64,000 nt of DNA from Protula sp. h YS-2021 (GCA_949752745.1 OX457025.1:100694439-100758438); one strand, 5' to 3'. Counted from the stretch's first letter, positions 23,126 through 36,277 are shown. Made by a program: numbers and translations. The notes: generated by a model not told the origin, from the letters alone.

Positions 23126-23786
23126 AATCACGGTAACGCAAAAATAACATTGCTCATAACCTCACTAATGCATTGAAATTTACCCCGAAATAAGTGACAC
23201 CTTAATTGATGATGCTGTGCAAAGGCTGTATATAAAATTAATCGCCTTGTTTCTTGACAACTTTGTCACTGAGTACATCACAACACTTCTCTCAACAAAA
23301 GAAAGTGTGCATCCCAATTGCATTGTGTCACTTTGCTCGTTTTTACAGCAACCTCAGTTTCAAAATAGTATCAAAGAAAGTCACTTTTCTATAAAGATAA
23401 AGTCAGTACTGTGTGATAACAGTTATTCTAGAAAATCGACTTGATCTTATTATAGGTAAACTGGCAAATTAAGACAACTTAAAAGCATTTAGGTGTCTCC
23501 CAAACGTTTTTGTTTTTTAAAACATTTTTTTTGTTTTAAGGGGTGTGTTAAAACATTTAAGAATTCGATCGAGTTAGCGTTCAAGTATTTCAGACCAACA
23601 GACTAAACAAACCATGAAAATAAGAAACATACAAATAAGGAAATGATCTTATCACTAGAATGCGAAACATGACAAAGGTTCCCACCATTTTACTGATTTC
23701 AACTGTTAATCGTCAGTTACAAGTTTACAATTACAATGAAATCTGGCATGAATTACATTTTTACCGTTTTACGACCCACATTTTAG
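23126..23786. other. AT-rich intergenic DNA
   Basis: Short open frames only, and no splice-supported exon, RNA or repeat that I can see. Confidence 0.5.
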
Positions 23787-24060
23787 CTATGGGTTTACAT
23801 CGCTATGGCATATTTCATGGTTATGGGTGTATTTTGCGTCTTGACCATGGGCGTATTTCACGGACAGGCTGTAAGCGTTTTAGCGCCATTGTTACGGGCG
23901 TACATCATGTCATAGTTGTGAGCGTATTTCGCGTCTTGGCTTTGGGCGTATTTTTCGCTGTGAATATGGTTTATTTCGGGTGAAGGCTATGTGGGCGTTT
24001 GGCGTCATGGCTATGAGGGTATTTCGCGTATGGCTATGGAGCACTTTGCGTCAGGACTAT
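23787..24060. repeat. Degenerate 27-bp-type minisatellite
   Basis: About ten diverged units based on GGGCGTATTTCGCGTCTTGG or ATGGCTATG. The open frame crossing it is a by-product. Confidence 0.7.
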
Positions 24061-24840
24061 CATCCTCGCATAACGCGCGAAAATCCTGCAATGTTAACGA
24101 CAATAGTGTTGGTTCGGTACGTCCGAGCTAAAATTCAAATATATGTGTGAGAAAGAAAGACTAAAAAATTGGCTGGAATTCACTGTAAAGACATAGTTTT
24201 TGTTTGCAGCAATATATTCAACAAATAACGAGTGACGGCTAATTATCCATGATCATCAGTGTTATGTGGAGATGGTGAAAAATTATAGTGCTATTTCATT
24301 TAGCACTGGTTCAGTTTTACATAGAAATTTTATCCTGTCATCGATTTAATCTGGCAGTAGCCTACAACAAATTTTTCATCCTGCGCCCTTAGAAGGGTCC
24401 CATGAACCGGATGAAGAAGGCTAGACTAGTTTTCTGAATTTTGGTTTAATCTAACTAAACAGATCCAACATTTACAATGCACAAAAGGCCGTTTAATGAA
24501 GAAACAAATGATAAGAGCTGCCGTTAGATCGATCCGATAATTGAAAAGGAAAAACCTCCTGAATTCTCGCCCGATTGGCGCGCATGTAGCTGGCTGGATG
24601 TATGTTTTTATTTTATCCCGTTCACCTTTGTCCATACCAACATAGCGTATTCCTAACCTGAAGCTAATGGCGACGACATCTGACTGAGCTTCTTTAAAAA
24701 GCCAAATATCGGTGCGCAGCATATTTTCCATTGGGGATTGTACTTCGCCGGCCCAAAATCTCTATGTAACACTAACATAACCAGCTCTCAGTAAAACCAT
24801 TAATTATTAAGATATCGCTGTGTCAACCTAGCGTAACCCT
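24061..24840. other. Intergenic DNA with one unexplained minus ORF
   Basis: The minus-strand frame 24731-24426 (starting MENMLRTDIWLFKEAQ, with GMDKGERDKIKTYIQP) reads more like protein than its surroundings, but has no recognised domain and no matching splice sites. It could be a retroelement or gene remnant. Confidence 0.25.
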
Positions 24841-26160
24841 TAATTATCTATACAGGCTACGCATTATCTACCGCTAGTGCTAGAGAGTCTAGTACCTTGC
24901 GCGGCGTTTTAGCTGGGTTTCCCTTGGCGGAACCATGCACGCGTCACTTGCGGAGACCGTATTCGGTGCTCTGGTCTTAGGGTCCTCTGCAGGCCTCATT
25001 CGGCTGTGGCCACGATAAGCGGGTCCTACTTATGGTCCCCATGAACACACATTCTGGGAAACCGCAATTCACTTTTTCCTTTGAGATCCTTCCGCCATCT
25101 AAGCATTCACGCCATTCATTGGCGCTTTCTGGCAGCGCTTACTTAGCCCTCTTCCCCTCGAGTTGTCATGACATTTTGCTCAATGGATTACCAATTCAAA
25201 CAGATATGAGAAGTTTCTTTATGGCCAAATCGAGACCAGTGATCTAGCCTGGTTACGTGATCCTCCCTCGCCCCCTCGTGTGCTCGTGATTTGTGCATAG
25301 TCTATGCCATGGGGCATATAGTCTTTGATTACCCCTCAAGCTGGGGTTGTCCCATGAGCTGTGTCTGGCACCTAGACGGTGTCCTTGGGGAATTTATCCC
25401 CTCCACACCTCTGGCCATCACAAACACACTAGCATATTGGGGTGCTAACTTAGAGATTCGGACGCCTCCGACGACAGCCGGCAGGGCTTCTACTTGGAAT
25501 CCTGCGTGTAATTCTCAATAAATGAATCAGACGACTGTCGTCAGGCTGCTATTGCTCATGGAATACATGGTGGTTTTCCTAACTGATGCCTCATTATTTT
25601 TCACAAAGTCACTATATTTAAGCGTAAGACATTGGAAATCGTGGACTTGCCTATATCTCTGTTTATGTGGGTCACATGGAAATTAGCAGTCACTGTTCTT
25701 GTGGGTCACTTATTGCTTTAACCCGTGGCATTTTCCCAGTGCTGTCATGTCTCCCTCAAAGGTTCGGGTTGATTGTTTCTGACCTTCACAAAGAAAACTA
25801 AGAAATCTAACAGCAGTGGACCCGAAGCTGCCACCGAATAACCGACCGTAAGAGGGACAATTGGGCACGTTTCACTGGGACTCATACCCTGGCTTTGTCG
25901 ATTTGGCTTTACATTCTCCTTTCGGACTACTGCCTACGAAGAAAACCCATATTCTACACCTATACAGCTGAGGCACCATTTCATGGCATTTGAAGGTGCC
26001 AAGGGGAGGGGGGTCGAGTATTTTTCAGGCATTGATGTAGAGATTGTTGCATTCGTTGGAGCACTGAGTTCCAGAGTGAGGTCAATATGCATTTCTGTAC
26101 TTTAATCTGGACCATGTTGTGTCCCTTTTATTATATGCTTTGGATTCTATTCGTTACTTT
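24841..26160. other. GC-shifted, formerly coding-looking region
   Basis: Base composition is clearly richer in G and C than on either side, and short plus-strand frames read like broken protein (LAYWGANLEIRTPP; LAWLRDPPSPPRVL). Stops interrupt all frames. A decayed retroelement, possibly DIRS-like, is my best guess, but the match is too weak to name. Confidence 0.25.
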
Positions 26161-27769
26161 TGCAGCTAGTTAGAAATCGAAACAAAAAAAACCACGCCAC
26201 CACTCCTAATTCCTTTTGCCCTCTAGTATTGAGCATTGCACACAGAGTATTTTAGATTCAAGATTAAACAAACGTAATCTGCCTTTATTTTTTTAATATC
26301 GGTGTAAATAAAAAACGACTAAGATACAGCCATCTGAAAATTTGGAAGCTTTTTGAATGAGAGGACATTATAATAACACACAAATTGTTGGCTTGAAACC
26401 AGAGAAAATATATGTTAAAATGTATGGCTATCATGTGTCATTTTCTAAGGTTTTGAAAATATAATTTATATGAAATTCATGTTCTGACTCATTTCTATTT
26501 TACATAAAAATAAATTTAAATAATATGTACACACTGTTGCTGTCAAAATGTTATATTCTCTTTTTTGAAGAAACGAAATATTTTGTCTATTATTTGTCAC
26601 AAAGTCATTTTATGTATGCTTAATTGAATGTGTGCTTATAAATTCAATCATGCACAATTCCGACAGAACTCAACTCTGTATAGATTACCATACTGATCTC
26701 TTAAACGTTTGTTATGAAGCATTTCTTGCCATCATTTTCATTACACTTTCCATGTAAAGTCATATTATGATGTTTCAGTACGTTGCCAATTCATGAGACT
26801 GATATCAATATCACGCAACAATGTCATAATCAAGCATTTCCGTTAAATCAAGCATTTCCGTTAAATAGCGCAGAAATTGATATAAAAGGTAACAAAAAAA
26901 GAAGAAGAATAAATAGAAGTTATAATTGCTAGACTTTACCATTACACCTTTTACTTTACTTTATCTCTAAAAATATTGGAAAAGAAGAGGTATTCATGGT
27001 TATTGTTCGAGCTATCACACATCTTATTGTATTCTTGTGAAGTCTGTTTGACCCTGAGTGTCCTTATTTTTGGTGTAAATTATTTTGTAATTTGGGCAGC
27101 CATGTAACAGACGGCAAGTCATTTGCATATTTTAGACGGTGAATATGTTAATGGTATTGTGGGTTTGCTATGCGGTCTTTCATTTTGGCTTTCATTAAGG
27201 GTTTAGACACATTCGGGTTTTTCATTGATTTAATCCACCTGAGTAGTTTATCGGTCATGTGACTTTTGCACGTGGCGTCTCATGCATATATTTGTTACCC
27301 CGCACGTGACAAATGCTTCTTTTGAAGCTGGCCAGAAAGGATTAAAACTTTAAATATTTTGGACTTAATCCGTGAGATATCTTATGTGAAAAATTTACCG
27401 AGCTTAAAAATTTTAGTATTGCTGAAATATATATGTAAATGTTTAACCGAAAAATATTGATATTGAAGAATTACTTTAGTGTTCTTGTTAACTGTTTAGT
27501 GAAAGTATGTCCTTCTATATTCTATAAACATTCTATTCTGACAGTTTATTCTAGAAGCAGCATGTTACTTAATAAAATGTTTGAAATTGTCTTTCTTTTT
27601 CCCAGTCTGTGTGGCTCTGGGAGGTGTTGAAATAAAGTTGGCTAATGGAAAATGTTTTTTATCTTCATTTATTAACTTTAAAAGTTGTTAAAATTGTTCT
27701 TTTTATCTCTGGGGTTTCTTTTTGTTGAGGCGATTCCGCTCTTTAATACAACTAACAATGTAGTTGGTC
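26161..27769. other. AT-rich intergenic DNA
   Basis: There is no gene. At 26841-26880 a 20-bp unit (TCAAGCATTTCCGTTAAA) is directly doubled. At 27215-27310 the sequence TTTTTCATTGATTTAATCCA followed by CACGTGGC resembles 37060-37200, a dispersed repeat. Confidence 0.45.
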
Positions 27770-28205
27770 CTCTTCTGTTTGCCACTCTAGTCACTAGCCT
27801 AAAAAGAATTGCCGAAAGACTCAGTGGTTGTTACTTTTTGAGTTCCGTGATAGGTGATCTAATCAACTGCATTCACTTAACTATGCGAATATGGACTAAC
27901 TTAAATAAATTTCCGTCTTTCCATCCCAAGTCGGATTCGAATTTTGGACCTTGAGATTAACAGACAAACGCTCTAGTCAACTGAATTAACCCTCACCCCT
28001 GTACTCAGATCTACTTGCGCAACAAACTTGTATCAATATCGCCAATCTTCGTTATTGTGAACTAGGAAAAGTGATATTGTACACTTGATATCTAACATAA
28101 GCCATACAAACTACCAAACAACACACATGTTGGTATCAAACATACTGTTTTAATATTCTACTTTTAGATAAAAATACATGTCAGTTACAGAGGTGAGATA
28201 TAGTA
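27770..28205 (-). repeat. Dispersed element with tRNA-Asn-like part, copy B
   Basis: On the minus strand 28001-27930 contains TTCAGTTGACTAGAGCG (A-box-like), CTGTTAATC (a GTT anticodon position) and ATTCGAATCC (B-box). Similarity to 22060-22440 continues on both sides of the tRNA-like part, so the tRNA segment is internal to a longer element. Confidence 0.5.
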
Positions 28206-28235
28206 TACCATTTAAGCAGTTTTAATTTTAAAAAA

Positions 28236-28365
28236 TCCATCAGACATGGCATCATAAAAATCACTTAGACATGGGGTTGCAAAACTCCACCAGACATAGC
28301 ATCCATCAGATACTGCGTCACAGAAATCATTGAGACATGGCGTCCCAAAAATCAATCAGGGAAAG
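28236..28365. repeat. Degenerate 30-bp-type tandem repeat
   Basis: About four diverged units of the type CAGACATGGCATCATAAAAA or TCACTTAGACATGG. Confidence 0.55.
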
Positions 28366-29175
28366 ACAGGAATTTTGCACAAAACTTAACTAAACTGAAG
28401 TAAAACATGAAGCGCAACTCTTTTCATCTCTTTTAGTCTCAGTAAAATAGAAACAAAGTATACCTTGAATTCTTTTGAAAGATGTAGTTTTTATTTATCA
28501 AAATGCCAACTCAAATCAACCTTGCATTGGACCAGTCATAAAAACGTTTCTTTTATGTTTTATACAACTTATTTGAAGAAGGCTAGAAAACAATATTTCT
28601 GTATGAAGCTAAACCGTTACAAATACTAACAAAAAGCATAACTCGGGGACGCAGAACAACAACTGGGAAAGAAAACACGATTTATGCTGAAGCCGGATTC
28701 GAAAATCTTACCGGAAGAATGAAATGAGTGAAGGTTTAAATGTTGATAAAAATGTAATATAGAACAGCATTGGTAACTATGCAGACCTTTTCAACACACT
28801 GTTATGATTTCCTTTTTTCAGATCAAAAATGTACCTGCCCAGAAAGGTTTTTTCTTTGATCAATTTTAACGTTAGACAAACATAATTTTTCCTTTTCAGT
28901 ACTTATAATATAAATATAAATTTTCCAATCTTTTCGATACCATAAACAGCAATCAAAATGAGGCATTCAGTACCACACTAATCCCTGCTGTCAATCTCCT
29001 CACCACCCTGCCACCGGTTTAAACCCCTACCGGCCCTGCAGTTATTGGGAGGCTATGTACAATGACTCCACACCACAACCTTCACTTCTGAATTCCCACC
29101 AGTCTGTCGTACCTGCAACGCAACCCCTGTAACACAACGAACAGCCTGGTGTCCTGCCGACAGAAACGTACTTAC
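28366..29175. other. AT-rich intergenic DNA
   Basis: No supported gene or repeat up to the possible minus-strand exon that follows. Confidence 0.45.
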
Positions 29176-29367
29176 TTTCAGGACAACCATATCCGACAGA
29201 GGAATACTAACGTTGATATTTGATTTGTGATGTTTCAAGAGGGTCAGAAAACTAATTAACATATGAATATAGACTATCATCCCTAAAATTCTTTGGTAAG
29301 GGCATTTTAAAAGGGGTATGAGTTTAACAGCCCCACTTCTAAGTGGCGGGTGAAATTCACTGAACAC
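29176..29367 (-). CDS. Possible exon of unknown gene
   Basis: The minus-strand frame (ending NINVSIPLSDMVVLK) runs into a perfect GTAAGT donor at 29175, in phase 0. The upstream boundary is uncertain; the frame starts at a Met at 29367. No domain was recognised and no partner exon is convincing. Confidence 0.2.
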
Positions 29368-30027
29368 ATTTTACACTTAAAAACAAGAATAACTGCATTA
29401 TCAAATGATTTTGGCATTCCAATCACAAATTCTTCTTTAAATTTACAGATTTTTTGACGATTAACATCGCTCACAAAGTAATAGCACTTTCACAACATAT
29501 CTAATTCCTTAGTTGCAAGTTTCATGCTGAATAAAATAATGTTCTTACATCATTTATTGATGTCAAAATTATTATATTGTAACTGTGCGAATTACAAGCT
29601 TAGACAGAAGTAGCCAGCATCTTAAATTGTAAAATTCACATCACAAGACGCGTGTCATCGATTAATAGAATAGCCTACTACATGGCATTACTTGGTGTAC
29701 TTAATTAGAAAAGGTGTCATTGATTAGCTCTTCTGATTCAGCACGTGTCATTGAATAGTCACCGGGATTTAATACGTGATATTAACAGTAAGACTGATTA
29801 GCTCACTTGACTAAACGCGTATAAAACAGAATTTAAGTCATACCTTGTTTTCGAACAGAATTGATGCACACAAATAATAAGAACAATTTCATAGTAACAA
29901 AACCGAAAACAAGTATTCATTTATATATTACGAGTATTCGATGGTCAGTAGTGAGATTTGAAAATCAGTCAATTGGAAGTAACTAGATAAAAATACAAAC
30001 GTTTTAAATTAAGTACAATTAACGTAA
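29368..30027. other. AT-rich intergenic DNA
   Basis: Nothing supportable seen. Confidence 0.45.
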
Positions 30028-30247
30028 GATAAAACCCTTCTGTTTTCTACATTGAGATTAAAGAAGATTAATGATTTTGCAACAGTAGCGGATATGCAAA
30101 AGGTCAATGCTTTTACATCAGGAGTCGGACTTGCACAGAACATCCGGTCCGAATCGGAGTGTTTGTGGATTCTTCAGAATTTCATACCAACTAAAGTATG
30201 CTGCAACTCTTCACAAATCTGCCTTCCTTTTGACAGTCCGCTTTATG
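30028..30247 (+). CDS. Candidate second PAN/apple-like exon
   Basis: The open frame contains INDFATVADMQKV, then SESECLWIL and VCCNSSQICLPFDSPLYG. The spacing of Cys-containing blocks parallels exon 1 of the gene at 13509 (NDF, RSRIDC, CVAANF, QCELL). The exon ends at TATG before GTAAAT (30248) in phase 1, the same phase as that exon 1. An acceptor near 30056 (TTTTCTACATTGAG) is possible, so a signal-peptide exon would lie elsewhere. It may be a paralogue or a leftover copy. No downstream exons were confidently found. Confidence 0.4.
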
Positions 30248-30589
30248 GTAAATACTATGTTACCAAGTACCGCACCCTTCCCCTGTACCCGAAATGTAAA
30301 AATCTGATTCCCTAAAACGGTGATTGTGTTATCAAGTTTTGGTAGGTAAGCAGCAAAATATCTGTTTTGACATCAATCCTGTTCTGTCAGAAGGACCCTT
30401 ATACTCATTATTACCATACAGATAAGAAAGAAACGATTTTGGCATTTTGGTTTGTTCCTTCTGGCTGATGCATTTATTCAAATGGTAAATTATAAAGGTA
30501 AATTATACTGTTTATTTTCGTTCCTGACATAATTAAAGAAAACTGCATTATTTCTACAATAATAAACAGTATTCCGTCACGCAGCTTTG

Positions 30590-31120
30590 CCTTCCATGCT
30601 ACACCACCCTACCTCCAAGAAACTGTCGTATAATTAATAGATTTCTATTCTACTCCACTAGTCCCGAAGCGTTCGTACAACTAACAGATTTGTTTCTCAT
30701 TCAACTTAAACCCATCCCTCCCGAAGCGGTCGTATAGCTAATAGACTTGCTTCTCAATCTACTTCACCCCACCCCCGTCTCACTCGTTTCTCATTCTACC
30801 CCATTCTACCCCACCCCTTTTACATCCGTAGTATGAGTAACAGACTTGCTTCCCATTCTATTCCTCCTCACTCCTACCCCGAAGTGATCGTATAGCAAAC
30901 ATACTTCCCATTCTGTTAAACCGTATCCCAACCCAAAACGTATAACTAATAGACGTGCTTTCAGTTCTACTCTATCCCGTATAACTAATACAGTTGCTTC
31001 CCATTATAATACATCCCTCCCCCACCCTCCCCCACCCTCACCCCAAAACGGTGGTATAACTAATACACTTGCTTGACATTCTATTCCACCCCCAGAGGGT
31101 GTATAACTTATAAACTTGCT
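30590..31120. repeat. Degenerate 60-70-bp tandem repeat
   Basis: About eight diverged units built on GTCGTATAGCTAATAGACTT, GCTTCTCATTCTACTCCAC and CCCGAAGCG. Confidence 0.7.
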
Positions 31121-32160
31121 ACAACTTTCGTGCTTCTGATCCTTTTGATTGATGTGGTTTATTATCGTATTTCAAAATACTGAATCTTTGGAATCTTTGG
31201 AATGCTGAATCTTTTTTGAACTGTTCTCGCATGCTTGTTGCACTTTGTGTTTATAACACATTGACGATAATGTATGTGTTGTAAGCCAATTACTGTCTTG
31301 TTGCATGAGAACATCTTGTTGTTTACTCACGTGATCTTGCTGTGTGATTACGTCATACTAGAAATCGTAATGGTTTTCCTGAATTTGCACCTGCCCACTA
31401 ATGCAGACTCAGTGCATTGGATTTCTGATCTGCGCGATTACGTAGTGTTTAGGTGTAAGCCTAATAAAACCCAACATGTCGCATATTAGTTATGTAACAC
31501 ATTGGACGTTTTCTGAATGCATTTTACGATTCATAGGGTTCTTTTGGCCCAATGTAACGATTTTTACAGCAGTAAAAGATGGGTTTTGACATTTTCTAAA
31601 AAGTATAAAACTTATTAACAAGCCCCCCAAAAATAAAATCATGAAAGTTGTCACATTGTTGGGAATGTTAATAGTTGGACAAATCGGTAAATGTGAAGAA
31701 GGCTATGAAATGTGGTTCAACAATTTAATATATACTTCTAGGAAATGCTGCTCATAAAAACTTTATACCCATCTGTTACTTTAAACTCTATATCTTGTCA
31801 TTCAGTGCCCTCAATAAAGTGTTCAAGCGATCATTGTTTGTATTCATTTGGGTAGAGGTGGAGTGGCAGGAGGGATTCTAAACAATCTGTATGGTTTTGA
31901 GATAATTGAAGATATACCGGTAAAAAGAAATAAACAATCATAATCTGCTGCAGTTTATTAATTCCAAACGCGTTTCGGTTTCTATTTCCGTTAATGCATA
32001 TTTTCTTAAATATTGTAGACACAAGTTATATTTTTCTGTTGAAGGTACTGAGATGACATGATGAAACTTACTGCATCGTGTTGATTGTCAAACTACTGAT
32101 TCAATACAGAAATCTACCGAATTCGCTGTATTGGGCAATCTTTATGCACTCTTGTATATA
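31121..32160. other. AT-rich intergenic DNA
   Basis: No splice-supported exon, RNA or repeat was seen. Small open frames only. Confidence 0.45.
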
Positions 32161-32164
32161 CCCT

Positions 32165-32169
32165 CAACT

Positions 32170-32221
<52 letters not shown>

Positions 32222-33110
32222 GATCAGTTTCTATTGCGCTTTATCTAATTAAAGCTCAAAGCGCATTACAAAAAGTAAAATATACAAATCACAATAGTAT
32301 AACATCTTAATATTACAATAAAACATAACTCGACGAAGATAACCTAAAATGAACTTTGAAACAGTTTGACACGAAACTAATACTGTTTAGTTCAATATTG
32401 ATGGAATAAACACACCCATGTTTAATTGTTGTAATACTGAATAAAAAGGTGCGTCTTAAGCGCTCTTTTAAAACCAGCTAACAGAGATAGGAAGGGCGTT
32501 CCATTCACGATGAGCATAATCCATAAATGCTCTATCACCGTACGAATTCCGAGTTTTGTGCTCTACGAGCAAAAACTATTTTGTGAGCGAAGGATTCTGG
32601 TAGGTCTATAAACAGATAAGAGATCAGTAATATATATAGGTGCACTCCCATTTCAAGCTTTAAAAACAAAAAGTAAAATTTTATATCGTATCCGTTGGCA
32701 GATAGGAAGCCAATGGATTTCACGTAAAAGCGGTGTCGTATGGTCACATCTCCGGGCGTCATATATTAGTCTGGCGGCTGCATTTTGTACAATTTGCAAC
32801 TTCTGAGGAGTTTGGCTGCCATAGGTGTCAGGTATGGTCTAATTCGGGAAATATTTCGCAAATAGAACAGGGCACATTTAACTTTTGAGTTAACAAATTA
32901 TCGCATGGACATCTCCTGATCAAATGTCGCACCGAGATTTTTCCACACTACTGGTAGACTCAGTATTTGAATAACCAACTAAGATGGAAACATTGGGCAA
33001 CTTCGAGAGATTTTGCTCAGAACCTATCAGAAATTGAGCTAACTACGGTACTCAATAGCTTGTTCGCATAAAGCTGTTTGCGAAACTACGGGTTTCAATG
33101 CAATTTCGGC
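32165..33110 (-). pseudogene. 3' end of a non-LTR retrotransposon, decayed
   Basis: Read on the minus strand in shifting frames this gives the C-terminal part of a non-LTR reverse transcriptase: LGATFDQEMSMR, LRNISRIRPYLT, LQIVQNAAARLIYDARR, TTPLLREIHWLPICQRIRYK, YGDRAFMDYAHREWNALP and KTHLF. In-frame stops and frameshifts break it. It is followed by a 3' UTR with GCGCTTTGAGCTTTAATTAG and a (TAA)n tail (32165-32222 on plus), as usual for a 5'-truncated insertion of the CR1/L2-like group. Clade assignment is from memory of the conserved tail only. Confidence 0.8.
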
Positions 33111-34433
33111 AATTTCATATTCAATGGACTTTAACACAAGTGTTAGAAATATTTCCCATGTAATCCTGCAGAGCAGTATTATTTTTAACAGTGCTGCCCT
33201 CAATACCAGACAATAAAGTCAATGAATTTGTTTAACAAAGACTAACATGAGCAAGCAAATCTGTTTAGGATGAACTTTTAATATCTTTAGGATGAATTTT
33301 TAATATCTTTAATTATGTGTTGAATGCAATGCGCTGTCTCTAGGAACAAACTGTGATCTGTAGAGCAGCAGTTTTTTCTTGTAGGTGAGTGACGTACATC
33401 GATAGTGTGTCCATTTTTACAGCCATTGTCGTTTTATTTTATATTTTATAATTGTTATATATGGTCAGAATTGGCGTCACTGAACTATCTGGCCATTCAT
33501 TGTATAAAATACCTGTGTTTGCATGTGGTGGGTAATGCACCGCCACTGCTTTGCCTTCATGTACCATCACATTATTACGAGCAGTGAATACTTAAAACAC
33601 TTCTCAAATTCACTTTGTAACAAAAATATGTTATTTTAAATCCATAATGCACTTTAATTCACTCGAATGGCAGTTCTGATTATAGAAAAATTATAGAGGA
33701 AATCTACATGTAACAACTTTGAAATATTCAGTGACGGCTGACCTCAGATATGTCTTTTAGTTCTCTCTGTGATCAGAAATATTTCTATGATTGCACAAAT
33801 CAAGATATTAAGAAAACCATAACCTTGAAATCAAACAATGCGGACCTTTATTTTGACCTGATACGAGTTTTTATATAAAATTATAATATTGAAATTGGCA
33901 TGTTTAATACGAAGCATCGAGCTATTTCTCACAGTTTGCATAGCTCCCGATGCTTTTGGAGTGCAAGTGTTTCGTGAGCTCCTTGGTTAGAATCATGGAC
34001 TGGTTGGGGTAGTAAGCGGGGATTTTATTTCCTTAGCAAATGCAGTGGGTTAGAATAGGGAATTATAAATTAGTGCCCACAAAATCTTTTGCTTATACCT
34101 TTGAAAAGGAGACAGGAGTGTGGTGGAGGTCAGATTATATGCGTTATTTTTCGTAAACAAGTCAAGATACCGATGAAACTAAAGTCTACAACATTGCGAA
34201 GATACCCTTTAGATATCAGGAAGTTGTCCTTGTAAAATCTTTGTCCAATTATGATTTTTTCTTAAATTAATAGGCAACACATATTGAATAACATGCAATA
34301 AATGTAAAGACTGATATTGACAAATAATATTGAAAATTATTTAATATTCTTTGAAAATGAATAATTTAGTCAATTTGTCAAGAAAACATGTAAGTGAAAA
34401 TGTGGAAAAAAATATACGCAACATTAAAAAATA
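33111..34433. other. AT-rich intergenic DNA
   Basis: A short doubled segment (GGATGAACTTTTAATATCTTT) at 33269-33312. Nothing else supportable. Confidence 0.45.
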
Positions 34434-34645
34434 CTGTGTAAAATCCGAAACCCTGGCAGGAAAATTGGTTAAAATAAGATGTTAAATCCGAAATCTCAGC
34501 TGGAAAAATGGTTAAAAATAAGATGTCAAATCGGAAACCCTAGTATAAAAATGGTTAAAAATAATATTTAAAATCTGGAACCCTGGCTGGAAAAATGGTT
34601 AAAAATAATATGTAAAATCCGAAACCCTGGCAGGAAAATGGTTTA
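34434..34645. repeat. Tandem repeat of about 45 bp, five units
   Basis: Units read AAATCCGAAACCCTGGCAGG and AAAAATGGTTAAAAATAA with substitutions and small indels. Confidence 0.75.
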
Positions 34646-34753
34646 AGGTTTATCAGTATAATTTATCAAATATTTAAAATCTAACACAGCGATCAAAGAT
34701 CAAAAGCAAAGAATGTGGGTTAGATATACACTTTGCCTAGCACCGTAATTTAA

Positions 34754-34978
34754 TCTTTCTTCTGTTGGCATGATATCTTGTTTGTGGAGTACAGACCTAG
34801 AGTAACGTATATTCACTCTGTTGACGAGCTATTAACAGTGACATTTACAAGAAATATAAGCCATGCTTCCTTAATGTATGAAGAATGTGCTGTTCTCATT
34901 GTAGTAGAAAGGGGCAGCATCAAAGTTGTAAAGATGTTCAGAAAACTTGACGATTCGCCATTTAACTCCCTCATTTGA
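34754..34978 (+). CDS. Possible terminal exon, unidentified
   Basis: The open frame ends in TGA at 34976 and contains VTYIHSVDELLTVTFTRNIS, then CAVLIVVERGSIKVVKMF. It reads as a plausible beta-rich protein end. A pyrimidine-rich TTTCTTCTGTTGG precedes it and GTGGAG could be the acceptor. No family was recognised. Confidence 0.25.
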   Translation, partial: SFFCWHDILFVEYRPRVTYIHSVDELLTVTFTRNISHASLMYEECAVLIVVERGSIKVVKMFRKLDDSPFNSLI

Positions 34979-35187
34979 TTTCTTCCATCATCTAGAAGTG
35001 TCTATGTTAAAAATGTGATGATTTACTTATTCAATGACTTTAATTGATCTTAGGTTCTGTTTGTTGGGATCCCCTTAATTTGATATTATTTTGGAAATAT
35101 GTTTTTACAAATTAAGATTTCTAATAAAACATTTACAAATGAAGGTTCTGCATCAAAGGACAAAATCTAGTAGTATCTTTGTTGCAG

Positions 35188-35289
35188 CAGTATACGGCAA
35201 AAATTGAAGGGGTGGGGATTTCTTTCGGAACTGAGCTTCGCTTCAAGCAAAAAAGTTGGCCCAGAAAGATACACAAACGCGTTTCAAGT
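35188..35289 (+). CDS. Possible 102-nt internal exon, unidentified
   Basis: It lies between TTTGTTGCAG and a strong donor GTAAGA, with a clean phase 0 to 0 frame (QYTAKIEGVGISFGTELRF and on to RVSS). No domain was recognised. It might belong with the candidate exon just upstream. Confidence 0.3.
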
Positions 35290-36277
35290 GTAAGAGTCAA
35301 GTTTATTATTTATGGTTGCAGTCAGTTGTACGCTCTACTCTACTCTACTTCTGGGTATATAATTTGATGAACTTTCAGGCTACCCATTTAGGATGAAATT
35401 TATCGGTTGTTAGCATTTGTTAAGAAGTTATATTTTTCTTATTTCGTACTTCGCGTTTTGGGGTTGTTGGGGATGTAAAAAGTCATTTACATGGGCTCTC
35501 CATTCCCCCATTTTATAAATTTATAAAATCTTTAAAACTTAAACACACCATGTTTCGATATTTGTTCAAATTTAATATCCAATCACAGCTGTCTGACTGA
35601 ATTTTCCTTCTTTGTGATGTTGCCGATTGCCTTCAACTTCGTCACTGCAGCTACAGTCCACAGCTACAAAAACTTACTGTTTTGTCTAACGCTGTTTTGA
35701 TGAAGTGAATACTTACGCTTTGGACTTCAATATCTGTTATCGGATGTGGATCTTTCAGTATAACACCATTACAATTGAAGTCAAGCTAATCGAAAGTTTC
35801 AACTCCAGTATCTGGAGTATCAAGCTATCGTGTCGCTGTGACATCAAGTGCCAAGCAGTCATATTCGTCGCATTCATTTTGCCTCCATAACTATTGCAAA
35901 CCAGCATCACAGCCTGTCCACATAAATATCACAGTAACTTTCCGACTAGAATAGTTACATTTAAAAATAAATTGCACAATAATGAACATAAAGCAATGTA
36001 AAGAGAGGACATTGCCTAGCACTTCGCCTTTTTAAAAATTTCTGACTTGTAAGCGAAAAGCATTGTGATTCTTTAGGATTGCGTTTATCCGTGACATTTC
36101 CATTATTTATAAACACCGATGCAGAGGAGTTTTAGCAATTCTAGAGAATATTTGGCTGTTATTTATGATTTATTGATTTGCTGTATAACGTGAGACAACG
36201 TTTGAAGTAACGAACCTAGATGTAGCAGGTATTTGAGGAAATCACTTCTCTGTCTCTCTCACACATGCAAAACACAC
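35290..36277. other. AT-rich intergenic DNA
   Basis: 35690-35890 has somewhat higher GC and an open frame on plus, but no splice support or recognisable protein. Confidence 0.4.

Noticed and set aside
24841..26160. DIRS-like retroelement
   Set aside because: A few words resemble the family tail but stops are frequent and no catalytic or recombinase motif is visible, so it is left as unassigned.
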